Positions 33,912 to 43,900 of a stretch of DNA of 64,000 bases are shown here, piece after piece. Source of the DNA: Bradyrhizobium sp. SZCCT0153 (GTDB taxonomy: Bacteria; Pseudomonadota; Alphaproteobacteria; Rhizobiales; Xanthobacteraceae). The notes below the pieces were generated by a model. The model saw only the letters and a list, made by a program, of their open reading frames with translations, ran no database searches and was not told the DNA's origin. The position numbers were made by a program, and so were the translations under genes. Numbering within the stretch: position 1 is the stretch's first letter; the number at the start of each line of letters is the position of its first letter. The DNA is taken from NCBI RefSeq assembly GCF_018129995.1, contig NZ_JAFCKS010000016.1, positions 1 to 64,000 of the forward strand, in the 5' to 3' direction.

Positions 33912-34778
33912 TCACCCGCACGCCCAGTCGAACTTCATGTCCCTGAAGTCGAGCTGGGCATTGCCGCCGCCGAAATTGCAGCCGCCGAAATATTCCTCGA
34001 ACTCGATGTAGAACGGGCTCATCTCCGGCACCGCCTGGCACGGTCGCATGGTGCCGCCGACATGATTGTGGGCGTGGTCCTTGCCCCAATCGTGCAGGCG
34101 GAAATTGTCGCGGCCCGGCACGCCGCCGGCATAGTAGTAATAGGACTGATAGCCGGTCGGCGGGTTCCGGCGTGTGTGCTCGTCCTGCGGGCCCTTGCCG
34201 GCATTGGGATCGGTGGCGCGCGGGACCAGCGCGATGGCGCGGGTCTCGCCGAGATCGGTGCGCGGCGAAGTGGCGAACATCTTCCTGGCGTAGGGTGCGG
34301 CGGCCTCGAAGAAAGCGTTGGCGCCGCCGACATCCAGCCAGCGCGGCCGATCGGCGCTCGCCTGCGCAAGCGGCGCCGGCGGAGCCGCGAATGAGCCGTC
34401 ATATTCGACCCTGGTCAGCAGCAGCGCGGCATATTCGTAATCGAGAATGTCGGTCATGCGCGACAGGCGCGGATGCGAGGTGCGCGCCAGCACCGCCTCG
34501 CGGATTTCGGGATCGTCGGGCGCGCCGCTGTCATTGTGATCGGGCGCGGTGGCGAAGAACGACACCGCGACGATGTCCTCGCCATGCACGCGATAATCCT
34601 CCGGCAGCAGAAGCGTGAAGCCGTGCATCAACGGATAGCCGGTGACGGGATCGAGCGGCCATTGCTCGGATGCAATGCCCGGCGGCAGGCCATAGACCCA
34701 GCCCTGGTCGTGCGCGCGATCGGCGGGCCGGTCCAGCATCTGCAAATCATACGCACGCGAAGGCAAGGCAAGCGCCAC
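33912..34778 (-). CDS. Protein of unknown function, aromatic-rich
   Basis: The 288-residue protein starts with GTG at 34778 (GGGAG upstream). It has no signal peptide. Notable segments are GYPLMHGFTLLLPEDYRVHG, YQSYYYYAGGVPGRDNFRLH and a histidine cluster in DWGKDHAHNHVGGTMRPCQ. The C-terminus is YIEFEEYFGGCNFGGGNAQL followed by FDWACG. The histidine and cysteine content suggests metal binding, but I cannot match a family. It is convergent with the LTXXQ gene, its stop abutting that gene's stop. Confidence 0.65.
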   Translation of the reverse strand: MALALPSRAYDLQMLDRPADRAHDQGWVYGLPPGIASEQWPLDPVTGYPLMHGFTLLLPEDYRVHGEDIVAVSFFATAPDHNDSGAPDDPEIREAVLARTSHPRLSRMTDILDYEYAALLLTRVEYDGSFAAPPAPLAQASADRPRWLDVGGANAFFEAAAPYARKMFATSPRTDLGETRAIALVPRATDPNAGKGPQDEHTRRNPPTGYQSYYYYAGGVPGRDNFRLHDWGKDHAHNHVGGTMRPCQAVPEMSPFYIEFEEYFGGCNFGGGNAQLDFRDMKFDWACG

Positions 34779-35001
34779 AGGCCGACTCCCATCCGGATTG
34801 TCGCCTCGTAGTTGAGGCGAGGGTTAGTCGCGGGGAGGAGGGAAGTGGTTCGTGGCCGGGGTGGGGGAATGATGCCATCCTGCCGGTGTTTTGCCCGACG
34901 TGTCAAACGGCTTCACCGCGCGCGCGTCATACGCGCAAGTCATTGATCCGGCACGCCCCGGCTACTGTGCATGGGGTTGTTTTCGACATTCTTTGTTTTG
35001 G

Positions 35002-37449
35002 CTACCCCCGCCGCCTTGCGGCCGCGGCATCCACCACGTTCTCCGCGCCGTCGGACCAGGACAAGATCTCCATCGCCAGCACCGGGTGGTTGAAGCCCTT
35101 GAGCTGGAGATCGTCGAGGGCGCGGGCTTCGACGAACGGCTCGACGATGCCGTAGACGCGGCGACTGACCACGATCTGGTTGGCCTTGGCCTCGCCGCAG
35201 AGGCGGGAGGCGAGGTTGGTGACGCTGCCGATCGCGGCATATTCCAGCCGCTGCTCGAAGCCGACCTGGCCGAGCGTGGCATAGCCGACCGCGATGCCGA
35301 TGCCGAAGCCGAGGCTGTGCCCGCGGTTGCGCCAGCGCTCGGTCAGCGGGCCGATCGTGTCGCGCATCTCCAGCGCCATCTTCACGGCGCGCCTGGTGTG
35401 GTCCTCGAACTGGATCGGCGCGTTGAACAGGATCATCACGCCGTCGCCGGCATATTTGTCGAGCGTGCCTTCGTATTTGAAGATCAGCGTGCCGAGCGCT
35501 GCGTGGTATTCGCGCAGCACGTTCATCGCCTCTTCCGGCTCGGTCGCTTCGGTGAACGCGGTGAAGCCGCGCAGATCGCAGAACACCACGGTCACCTCGC
35601 GGCGCTGGCTGGTGAGCAGCCCCTCGGGGCTGTCGGACGAGGCGATCAGCTGCGCCACCTGCGGCGCCAGGAACCGCTCGAGCTTGCGGATGCGCTCGAT
35701 CTCGCCGAGCTGGGTCTTGACGCGCTCCTCCAGCGACTTGTTCCAGTCCTTGAGCTGCTCGGTCTGTTCGCGCAGCTTGTCGGCCTGGGCGCGCACGGTC
35801 TCGTGCGCCGCGGCGAGCTCGCGGCCCTTGTGGTCGACCTCGGTGAACAGCCGCGCATTGCGCATCGCCAGCACGGCCTGGTTGGCGAAGGTGCGCATCA
35901 GGCCGATGACGCTGCCGGCGAACTCGCCGCGCGCGCGGCGCAGCACCACCAGCGAGCCGAGCGTGCCCTGCTGGTCGACCAGCGGCACCACCAGCACCGA
36001 ATGGAAGCCGGAATCGATCGCGACGTCGCGCAGCGGCTGCTCGGCCGCATGGTCGAGATCGGCAATCGCGATCGGCTCGCCGCTCCCGGCGGCATCGCTC
36101 AGGATGTTCGCACCTTCCTCGATGGTGACATGCGCGCCGTCGGCGGATTTGTCGATGCCGACCGCCTCGACCAGGTTGAAGCGGCGCCCCTCGGCGTCAT
36201 AGCCGTAGATCAGCACGGCGTCGGCATGGGTGATCTCGATCGCGCGCGCGGCGATGGTCGGCAGCACGGCGTCGAGGTCGAGCGAGGCGGCGACCGCGCG
36301 GCCGACCTCTTCCAGCACCTTGAGCTCGTTGATCGACTGCGCGAGGTCGCGGGTACGCTCCTCGACCTTGGTCTCCAGGTTCGAATAGGTCTCCTGGATC
36401 TGGCCCGCCATGCGGTTGAACTGGCCGGCGAGGTCTTCCAACTCGTCGGAGGTGTGCACGTCGATGCGGTGGCTGAAATCACCCTCGCCGAGCTTGTGCG
36501 CGCCGTCGCGCAGCGCGGTGATCGGGATGATCATGCGGCGGGCGAGCAGCGTGCCGGCGAGGATCGCGACCATCAGGCCCATGCCGATCAGCAGCGCGAT
36601 GCGCACCAGCTGGTCGCGGATCGGCATCAGGGCCTGCGTGGTCGGCTGCTCGAACATCACGCTCCAGCCGAGCTTGGGCACGGTGCTCGCGGCACTCATC
36701 ACCGAATGGCCGTTGAAGTCGGTGCCCGACATGTCGGTCTCGTGGCCAGGCGCGACCGCGGCCGCAACCTGCGGCAGCTTCGACAGGTCCTTGCCGACAT
36801 CGGGCCCTTTCGAGGACGTCGCCAGCACGCGGCCGCGCGGATCGACGACATAGGCGAAGGCGGCCTTGCCGACCTGGGCGTCGGACAGCAACTCGGAGAG
36901 GAAGCTGAGATCGAGCTCGGCGACCGTGACGCCGGCATTGAAGCCGGAATGCGCCACCGAGATCGACATGAACGGCGTCCGGTCCACGAACCAGGCCGGC
37001 GCGTAGCTGACGCCCCGGGCGACGGTTTCGGTGAAGCGCATGTCGCGGGAGAGGTCGGCATTGCTGCCGGTCGTGGTCGACTGGCGCGAGACGCGCAGCA
37101 CCTCGCGTCCGTCGCCGTTGAGCTGGAACAGCTGGTTGACGACCGCGACCTGGTGCAGCAGCTGGGCATAATCGGCGCGGCGCTTCTCGAGCGTGTCCTG
37201 GCTCGCCCGCGTCACCCAGCTGATCTGGCGCTCCAGCTCCGAGATCGACTGCTCGATCCGCCGGGCGGCTGCTTGCGCCTTGTCCTCGAGACCGTCGGTC
37301 AGCTGTGTCTTGGTGGCGCGGTAGGAGATCCAGGTCTCCATCGCGCCGTTGACGGCGAGCACGAACACGACGAGGCCGACGAGGGAGACGACGTATTTGG
37401 CGAACAGGCCCTCGCGCAGAAACCGTGTCTTGTCGTTCGCTCCTGCCAT
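35002..37449 (-). CDS. Class III adenylate cyclase with dCACHE, HAMP and GAF domains
   Basis: The 815-residue protein has a membrane segment near residues 17-38, a periplasmic CACHE-like sensor to about 280, a second membrane segment (IALLIGMGLMVAILAGTLLA), a HAMP linker, a GAF domain near 385-530, a coiled coil, and a C-terminal cyclase domain from about 617. The metal-binding aspartates are D625 (VFCDLRGFTAF) and D669 (KYAGDGVMILF); N745 and R749 in SVTNLASR are the transition-state pair. Lysine in LDKYAGD fits ATP rather than GTP. It would make cAMP in response to a periplasmic and a cytoplasmic cue. The Crp-type gene at 40086 is a plausible receiver. Confidence 0.9.
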   Translation of the reverse strand: MAGANDKTRFLREGLFAKYVVSLVGLVVFVLAVNGAMETWISYRATKTQLTDGLEDKAQAAARRIEQSISELERQISWVTRASQDTLEKRRADYAQLLHQVAVVNQLFQLNGDGREVLRVSRQSTTTGSNADLSRDMRFTETVARGVSYAPAWFVDRTPFMSISVAHSGFNAGVTVAELDLSFLSELLSDAQVGKAAFAYVVDPRGRVLATSSKGPDVGKDLSKLPQVAAAVAPGHETDMSGTDFNGHSVMSAASTVPKLGWSVMFEQPTTQALMPIRDQLVRIALLIGMGLMVAILAGTLLARRMIIPITALRDGAHKLGEGDFSHRIDVHTSDELEDLAGQFNRMAGQIQETYSNLETKVEERTRDLAQSINELKVLEEVGRAVAASLDLDAVLPTIAARAIEITHADAVLIYGYDAEGRRFNLVEAVGIDKSADGAHVTIEEGANILSDAAGSGEPIAIADLDHAAEQPLRDVAIDSGFHSVLVVPLVDQQGTLGSLVVLRRARGEFAGSVIGLMRTFANQAVLAMRNARLFTEVDHKGRELAAAHETVRAQADKLREQTEQLKDWNKSLEERVKTQLGEIERIRKLERFLAPQVAQLIASSDSPEGLLTSQRREVTVVFCDLRGFTAFTEATEPEEAMNVLREYHAALGTLIFKYEGTLDKYAGDGVMILFNAPIQFEDHTRRAVKMALEMRDTIGPLTERWRNRGHSLGFGIGIAVGYATLGQVGFEQRLEYAAIGSVTNLASRLCGEAKANQIVVSRRVYGIVEPFVEARALDDLQLKGFNHPVLAMEILSWSDGAENVVDAAAARRRG

Positions 37450-37714
37450 CCCGATCCTCTCGCGCCACCATCGACGCCGGCGCTACGGGCCGCACGGACC
37501 CTGCGAGCCTTCTACCACAATCCGGGCCTACGGACTGCCCGAGGGACCGGTGAACCGGCCGCCTTGGTTACCCGCTGTGGGCGCAGCAGGCGGCGGAAGG
37601 GTGATCAATTGTCGCAGTCTCATCCTTTTGGAGGAAGCCGTGAGCGGGGAAGCCGATGTAAGGGGAGGACTTGGTTAAGGGCAGGGCTTGGAGTCCGGCG
37701 CTTTGGTCCTGCAA

Positions 37715-39835
37715 TCATCGATTAAAGAGCTGCCGCAGCACGTCGTTCATCGGCTGACTGTCCTGCTGTGCAGCCGGCGGGTCCTCCAGGGCGGGGGACG
37801 CGGGCGAGGCCTGCGGCGCCGGTGTGGATGGCGCTGCCGGCAGGCTGCGGCTGCGGCTGGCGCCCGTCGCGGTGCCGGTGCCGTTTCCCGCGCCACTGGA
37901 AAGCCCCTGCTGAATCAGATTGCCGATCGCCTCGCCCAAGGGGCCGCCGAGCAAATTGTTCTGTCCCGGCTGCTGGGTTTGCGTTTGCGGATTGGCATCG
38001 CCGGCCGCGTTGCCGCCGCCGGGCGCGGTGGCGCCGCCCAACCCAAGGTTACCACCAAGATTACCGCCAAGATTACCACCGAGGCTGCCCAGGATATTGC
38101 CGAGCCCGGCGCCGTCGGGACCGAACAGGCCCTTGCCCATCTCGCGCAGCTTGGCATAGGCAGCATCCGGATTGTCCAGCATGCCGGCCATGTCGGGGAA
38201 GATCCGCGGCTGCGACCAGGGGCCCTGGATCATCACGGGAATGCCGAAGCCGACCGGCTCGGACGCGCGGCCCTGACCTTCGGTCGTCATCACCAGCTTC
38301 GGCTCGACGCGAAAACCCATCATCTTGGTGTCGAGTGCGATCGTGCCGGCGCCGGTGACGCGGACCAGCGGTCCGATCAGATTGAGATCGGTCGTCACCG
38401 CCTGGCCCTTGTCGATACGGAAGGACGCCGACAGCTGCGACAGATCCGTGCTCTGCTCCTGGCTGTTGTTCTGGTTACTGTTCTGATTGTCCTGCCAGCC
38501 CGACAGCGTGCCCGATGTCAGCGAGCGGATCATCTGCGCGACGTTGATGCCGCGAATGGCGCCGTCCTGGAAGGTGACGAAGGCGGTGCCCTGCATGTTC
38601 GCCATCAGCGCGCGCTGGCTGGTGCCGGCGCTGCGCAGCGCGAGCTTGGCCTGCAGCTTGCCGTCGATCCGGTCGAATTCGGCAAGGCCCTGCAGCAGCG
38701 GCAGCGCGCGCACGCCGGTGAGGTCGGAGTGCATGGCAAAGCTCGGCGCGCCGCTGGTCGCATCCAGGATCAACTCGCCCGAGACCTGGCCGCCATAGGT
38801 GCCGAGATTGGCGGTGCCGGCCTTCAGCACGCCGCCGGCGAGCTTTGCATCGAGTGCCAGCGGTGCGAGGCGCGCGTCGCCGATGACGGCTTCGTGCGCG
38901 GAAATCCTGATCTGCGCATCGACATAGTTGAGCCCGGAGACGTCGATCGGCGCATCGCTCCAGGGCTGCCCGGACGCGCCTTGCGGCGATTTCGCCAGCG
39001 GGATCGCGAGCCGCTGGAAGTCGAGATCGACCTTCACCAGAGGCTTGCTCGCGATGTCGACCGAGGCCCAGCCGTTGAAGGCGCCGTCGCCGAGCGTGCC
39101 ATTCACGCCGTTGATCATCACGACATCGCCGCTCAGCCGCATCTCGGCATGACCCGCGAGCCGGGATTTCAGCACATCGGGCATATCGATGGCGAAATCC
39201 ACCGGAATCGTCGGCCGGTCGGCCGGCGGTACCGGCGTGGTCGCCTTGATGTCGAACTTGGTCGGGTGCTCGCCGACCCGCGCGGTGCCGGTGATGTTGA
39301 TCTTGCGGTCGCGGCCGACGGTCGCGTCGGCATTGATGGCGCTGATGCGGCTCTCGACGCGATCACGCGCGCGCGCGAATGCGACCTCGCCATCGGTGAT
39401 CGTGATGCGGTCGATGGCGGCGCCGTCCGTATCGAGCGCGAGCGGTTTCGACGCGCCGCCGGCATTCGGCAGGCGCTCACGCAGCAGCGGCTGGTAGAGC
39501 ACGGGATGGGTGACGACGAGCTCGCTGACCTTCGGACGGCCCGACCATACGCTCGAGAGCGACATGTCGGCCTGCACGCTGTCGATGGTCAGGCGCGTGA
39601 TACCGCTGCGGTCCTTGGGGTCGGCAAGCGAAAGGTCGTTCAGTGTCACGTTCAGCGTCGGCCACAGGCTGATCCTGGTGGTGCCGTCGATCGACAGGCG
39701 ATAGCCGGTCGCGCTCTCGACCCGCGAGGCAATCGTCGAGGTCAGGAAACCCGAGGGGATCCCGACCACCAGCAGGAGTGCGATCACGATGATGACGGCG
39801 GCCAAAGCCGCGCCGGCGAATTTCACTGCTCTCAT
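37715..39835 (-). CDS. AsmA-family protein with Gly-rich C-terminal tail
   Basis: The 706-residue protein begins with one membrane helix (AALAAVIIVIALLLVVGI) and continues with the AsmA N-terminal pattern (SGFLTSTIASRVESATGYRL, then ISLWPTLNVTLNDLSLADP). The large middle is beta-rich, as in the lipid-bridge AsmA/TamB-like proteins that span the periplasm. The C-terminal 150 residues are low complexity: tandem GGNL units near 585-600, glutamine/asparagine-rich stretches, and a proline/alanine tail. GGAAAG precedes the ATG. It is divergent from the Crp-type gene, and a CRP-like site lies in between. The family role, envelope lipid transport or outer-membrane assembly, is general knowledge. Confidence 0.85.
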   Translation of the reverse strand: MRAVKFAGAALAAVIIVIALLLVVGIPSGFLTSTIASRVESATGYRLSIDGTTRISLWPTLNVTLNDLSLADPKDRSGITRLTIDSVQADMSLSSVWSGRPKVSELVVTHPVLYQPLLRERLPNAGGASKPLALDTDGAAIDRITITDGEVAFARARDRVESRISAINADATVGRDRKINITGTARVGEHPTKFDIKATTPVPPADRPTIPVDFAIDMPDVLKSRLAGHAEMRLSGDVVMINGVNGTLGDGAFNGWASVDIASKPLVKVDLDFQRLAIPLAKSPQGASGQPWSDAPIDVSGLNYVDAQIRISAHEAVIGDARLAPLALDAKLAGGVLKAGTANLGTYGGQVSGELILDATSGAPSFAMHSDLTGVRALPLLQGLAEFDRIDGKLQAKLALRSAGTSQRALMANMQGTAFVTFQDGAIRGINVAQMIRSLTSGTLSGWQDNQNSNQNNSQEQSTDLSQLSASFRIDKGQAVTTDLNLIGPLVRVTGAGTIALDTKMMGFRVEPKLVMTTEGQGRASEPVGFGIPVMIQGPWSQPRIFPDMAGMLDNPDAAYAKLREMGKGLFGPDGAGLGNILGSLGGNLGGNLGGNLGLGGATAPGGGNAAGDANPQTQTQQPGQNNLLGGPLGEAIGNLIQQGLSSGAGNGTGTATGASRSRSLPAAPSTPAPQASPASPALEDPPAAQQDSQPMNDVLRQLFNR

Positions 39836-39963
39836 GTCGACTTTCCAGCGACGGACGATCGGCGTCGAATCCGGCCTCCCATCCGTCCTTTGCGCCTGAG
39901 TTTATCCCCGGACGGGAAGCGGCTCCAAGCGCGTAAAAATAGTCCGGGGGTGCTGCAAAGTTA

Positions 39964-39979
39964 TGTGACTTATGACACA
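39964..39979. promoter_or_regulatory. CRP-type binding site, 9/10 match
   Basis: TGTGACTTATGACACA fits TGTGA-N6-TCACA at nine of ten positions. It lies 106 bases before the ATG of the Crp-type gene and 128 bases before the divergent AsmA start, so it could serve autoregulation as well as AsmA control. The family connection depends on the recognition helix of the adjacent gene product. Confidence 0.5.
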
Positions 39980-40085
39980 CTTCGCCGGCGCGGTTTTACG
40001 CGATCCTGATCTTGATGGTTCCAAGCGATTTGCCAGGGAAAACCGGCCAGGGAATCTGGCCAAGGAAATTCACAAGGACATTGAA

Positions 40086-40760
40086 ATGAGCAAGCAGGCC
40101 GAATTTGCGGTCATCCTGAAGATGAACGCGATGTTCGCTGATCTCGGCGCAGACGAGCTCCAGCGGTTGTCGAATCTCTGCCACACCCAGCATCTGGGGA
40201 ACGGCGAGGTGCTGTTCCAGAAGGGCGATGCGGGCGACGCGTTGTTCGGCGTGCGCCGCGGACAGGTCCGCATCGAGACCGGCGCCTCCGACGGCAGCCG
40301 GCTGACGCTGAATTTCATGGGGCCGGGCGATCTGTTCGGCGAGGTTGCGGTGCTGGACGGCCAGAGCCGCACGGCGGATGCGACCGCGGGCGAAGCCAGC
40401 GAATTGTTCGTGCTGCGGCGCGAAGATTTTCTCGCCTTCCTCGAACGCGAGCCGAAGGTCGCGATCAAGATCATCGCGCTGCTCTGCCAGCGCATCCGCT
40501 GGCAGAGCGAGCGCATGGAAGAGTCCATGCTGCAACCGCTGCCGGTGCGACTGGCGCGGCGGCTCTGCGCGCTCGCCGCCGATTTCGGCTCGGAGGTCCA
40601 CATCTCCCAGGAGCAGCTCGGCGTCTTCGTCGGTGCCGCCCGCGAAAGCGTCAACCGCCAGCTTCAGGCCTGGCGCAAGGAGGCGATTCTGGATCTGCAG
40701 CGGGGCCGCATCCTGCTGCGGAACATGACCAAGCTGACGGCGATCGCGCGGAACGAGTAA
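40086..40760 (+). CDS. Crp/Fnr-family regulator with cAMP-binding signature
   Basis: ATG at 40086 follows AAGGA and gives 224 residues; the frame from 39972 has no ribosome site. The N-terminal domain carries the phosphate-binding cassette GDLFGEVAVLDGQSRTADAT with G85-E86 and R95-T96, which is the nucleotide-binding signature of cAMP receptors. The C-terminal winged helix has ISQEQLGVFVGAARESVNRQ; R186-E187-x-x-x-R191 corresponds to the RETVGR helix with which E. coli CRP reads TGTGA. There is no N-terminal cysteine cluster of the Fnr kind. A class III cyclase gene lies 2.6 kb upstream. Ligand and targets are inferred. Confidence 0.87.
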   Translation: MSKQAEFAVILKMNAMFADLGADELQRLSNLCHTQHLGNGEVLFQKGDAGDALFGVRRGQVRIETGASDGSRLTLNFMGPGDLFGEVAVLDGQSRTADATAGEASELFVLRREDFLAFLEREPKVAIKIIALLCQRIRWQSERMEESMLQPLPVRLARRLCALAADFGSEVHISQEQLGVFVGAARESVNRQLQAWRKEAILDLQRGRILLRNMTKLTAIARNE

Positions 40761-40767
40761 GGGGCAG

Positions 40768-40947
40768 CTACGCTGGGTTGCTGCAATCGGGGCGAGGCAG
40801 TTCGTCGGAAGAGCCCCCAGCTCGCCACCCAGGCTTTCACCGTCTCGAGCGGCACGGCACGACCGGTACGCCTGAACGTTTCGTAGCGAACACGATCCTC
40901 GGCTATGTCGGGCTCGCGGATGGAGGCCGCTGAACTGCCTTGCGTAC
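40768..40947 (-). pseudogene. Frameshifted remnant of a short antitoxin-like gene
   Basis: On the minus strand the translation reads RVRYETFRRTGRAVPLETVK then AWVASWG, and, after a shift of one base at the five-C run 40814-40818, continues SSDELPRPDCSNPA and stops at 40768-40770. Joined, this resembles the C-terminal half of short RelB/CopG-like antitoxins, which often end in a W..SWG...E.P.P pattern. No start codon in frame was found, and no toxin gene is beside it. It lies between the Crp-type gene and the RND permease stop. The family match is from memory and needs a search. Confidence 0.5.
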
Positions 40948-40965
40948 CTGACGTCGGTGCTACGG

Positions 40966-43900
40966 CTACTCCGCCGCAGGGTGCACGATGTTCTTCGGCG
41001 CTGATGCCGCTTCGGCGGGCGCGGCTTCGTGATGCCCGGCGGTCTCCGCATCCTCGCTGTGCACGACCAGCCGCTTGCCGAAGCGCCAGATCAGGGCGCC
41101 GAGATCGTCCATCACCATGAACATCGCGGGCACGAACACCAGCGACAGGATGGTCGAGAAGATCAGGCCGCCGATCACCGCGAGCGCCATTGGCGAGCGG
41201 AACTCGCCGCCGGCGCCGACCGCGAGCGCGCTCGGCATCATTCCGGCGGCCATCGCGATCGTGGTCATCACGATCGGGCGGGCCCGCTTCATGCCGGCAT
41301 CGATCATGGCTTCCTCGCGCGGCTTGCCGGCGTGGATGGATTCGATGGCGAATTCCACCAGCATGATCGCGTTCTTGGTGACGATGCCCATCAGCATCAG
41401 GATGCCGATCCACACCGGTGTCGTGAGCTGCTTGCCGGTGACGAGCAGGGCCGCGATCGCGCCGCCGATCGAGAGCGGCAGCGAGAACAGGATGGTGATC
41501 GGCTGCAGGAAGGTGCCGAACAGCAGCACCAGCACGGCGTAGACCATCATCAGGCCCGCCGTGATCGCGGTGGCAAAGCCGTCGGACAATTCGTTCAGGC
41601 TCTCGGCGTCGCCGGAGGGCGAGACCTTCACGCCCTTCGGCCGGCTCTTCATGACCGGCAGGTCGTAGATCTTCTTGGTGGCGTCGCCGAGTGCTGCGGA
41701 ACCGACGAGATCGGCCGCGACGGTCGCCTGCCGCTCGCGGTCGTAGCGGTTGATGCTGGTCGGACCCTGGTCGAGCTTGACGTCGGCGATGACCGAGAGC
41801 GGCACGCCGCCCTTTTCGCCGTGCTCGCCGAGCGGCACGCGCAACTGTTCAAGCGTCTTCAGATTGCCGCGCGCGGCATCCTCGAGCTGCACGCGGATCG
41901 GCACCAGACGGTCGCCGACGTCGAACTTGGCGAGCGCCGGCCCGACGTCGCCGATGGTGGCGACGCGGATGGTCTGCGACAGGCTTTCGGTCGAGACACC
42001 GAGGCGTGCGGCAAGATCGGCGCGCGGTTCGACACGCAGCTCGGGTCGCTCCAGCGTGGTTTCCGAGATCACGTTCGAGATGGTCGGAATCCGCTTCATC
42101 TGCGTCGCGAGCTCGCTGGCGACGTTGTTGACGATGTTGGCGTCGACCCCGGTCACGACCAGCGAGATGGCGCGCAGGCCGTTCTCGTCGAGGAACCAGA
42201 AGCGGATGTCGGGAACGTTCTCCAGCTCCTGGCTGATCGAGAATTCGAGCTCGCGCTGGGTGATGTCGCGGCTGTCCTTGGGCGTGTAGTTGATGATCAA
42301 GGCGGCGCGCCGGACTTCCTGGGTCCCCGGTGGGACGCGCCCGCCGTCGACGAAGATGCTCTTGACCTCGGGCCGCTTGCGCAGGCGCGCGACGATGTCC
42401 TCGGTGACCTTTTCGGTGTAGGCGAGCTGGGTGCCCGGCGGCAGCTCGAGGGCAAGCAGCGAGCGCGCGCTGTCCTGCGCCGGCAGGAAGCCCTGCGGCA
42501 GCAGCGTGATGCTCCAGATCGAGGCGGCGAAGACGCCGAAGCCGACCAGCACCGTGATGAAATAGTGCTTCACCGACCACGCCACGATCCTGTGATAGGA
42601 CCGCAGCACGCGGCCGGGCGGCGGCTCTTCGTGATTGCCATGTTTGAGGAAGTAGGCGGCGAGCACCGGCGTGACGAAGCGCGCCGCGAGCAGCGAGAAG
42701 AACACCTGCACCGAGACGGTGATGCCGAACTGCTTGAAGAACTGTCCGGCGATGCCCGACATGAAGCTCGCAGGCGCGAAGATCGCGATGATCGTCAGCG
42801 AGATCGCGATCACGGCAAGGCCGATCTCGTCGGCGGCTTCGAGCGCGGCACGATAGGGCGACTTGCCCATGTTCATGTGCCTGACGATGTTCTCGATCTC
42901 GACGATGGCGTCGTCGACGAGGATACCTGTCGACAGCGTGATGGCGAGAAAGCTGACGAGGTTGAGCGAGAAGCCGAGCAGGTCCATCGCCCAGAACGCC
43001 GGGAAGATCGACAATGGCAGCGAGATCGCTGCAATGATGGTGGCACGCAGGTCGCGCAGGAACAACAGTACGATGACGACGGCGAGGATAGCGCCTTCGA
43101 ACAGGGTCGAGATCGCCGCGTGGTAATTGCCGTTGGTATATTCGACCGAGGTATCGATCACCTTCAGGTCGACGTCGGGATAGGCGGCCTTGAGCGCGTC
43201 GATGCGCTTCTGCACGGCCTCGGCCACCTTCACGTCGCTCGCGCCTTTGGAACGCTTGATGCCGAGCGCGACGATCGGCTCGCCGTTGAAGCGGGCGAAG
43301 GTGCGGCGGTCTGCAATGGTGTCGGTGACGGTGCCGAGGTCGTCGAGCCGGACCTCGCCGCCGCCGAACAGCGGGATCATTGTGCCGGCAAGGTCGCCCA
43401 GCGTCTTGGCGCCCGCGAGCGTGCGGATCGCCTGGTCGTTCTTTCCGATCTCGGCGCGCCCGCCGGCGACGTCGACATTGGTGCCGCGCAGGCTCTGGCT
43501 GACATTGACGGCGGTCAGCCCCATCGCCTGCAAACGGTCCGGATCGAGCGAGACCAGGATCTCGCGCTCGACACCGCCGATGCGCTCGACCTGGGCGACG
43601 CCGCGCACGCCTTGCAGCGCGCGCTTGACCACGTCGTCGACGAAATAGGAGAGCTGCTCCGGCGTCTTGCCGGGCGAGATCGCGGCATAGGTGACGATCG
43701 GCAATCCGATGACGTCGACGCGCTGGATCAGCGGCTCGGTGACGTTCTGCGGCAGGTTGGAGCGCACGCGCGTCACCGCGTCCTTGACGTCGTTGAGCGC
43801 ACGGTCGGTGTTGGTCTCGAGCGCGAACTGGATGGTGGTCACCGACAGGCCGTCGGTGATCTGTGAGGTGATGTGCCTGACGCCCTCGACGCCTGAGACC

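Noticed and set aside
34942..34980. TGTGCATGGGG and nearby GTGTCAAACGGCTTCAC as further CRP-type sites
   Set aside because: Half-site spacing and symmetry do not fit TGTGA-N6-TCACA.
34891..37725. 944-residue plus-strand open frame opposite the adenylate cyclase
   Set aside because: Composition is that of an antisense shadow; the minus strand carries an intact cyclase with catalytic residues.
37688..40009. 773-residue plus-strand open frame opposite AsmA
   Set aside because: Low-complexity antisense translation; the AsmA frame has a membrane helix and family motifs and its own ribosome site.
41029..43866. 945-residue plus-strand open frame opposite the RND permease
   Set aside because: Its translation is highly charged and rich in Asp, Arg and His with no folds, a typical mirror of a GC-rich gene; the minus strand encodes a full RND transporter with all motifs.
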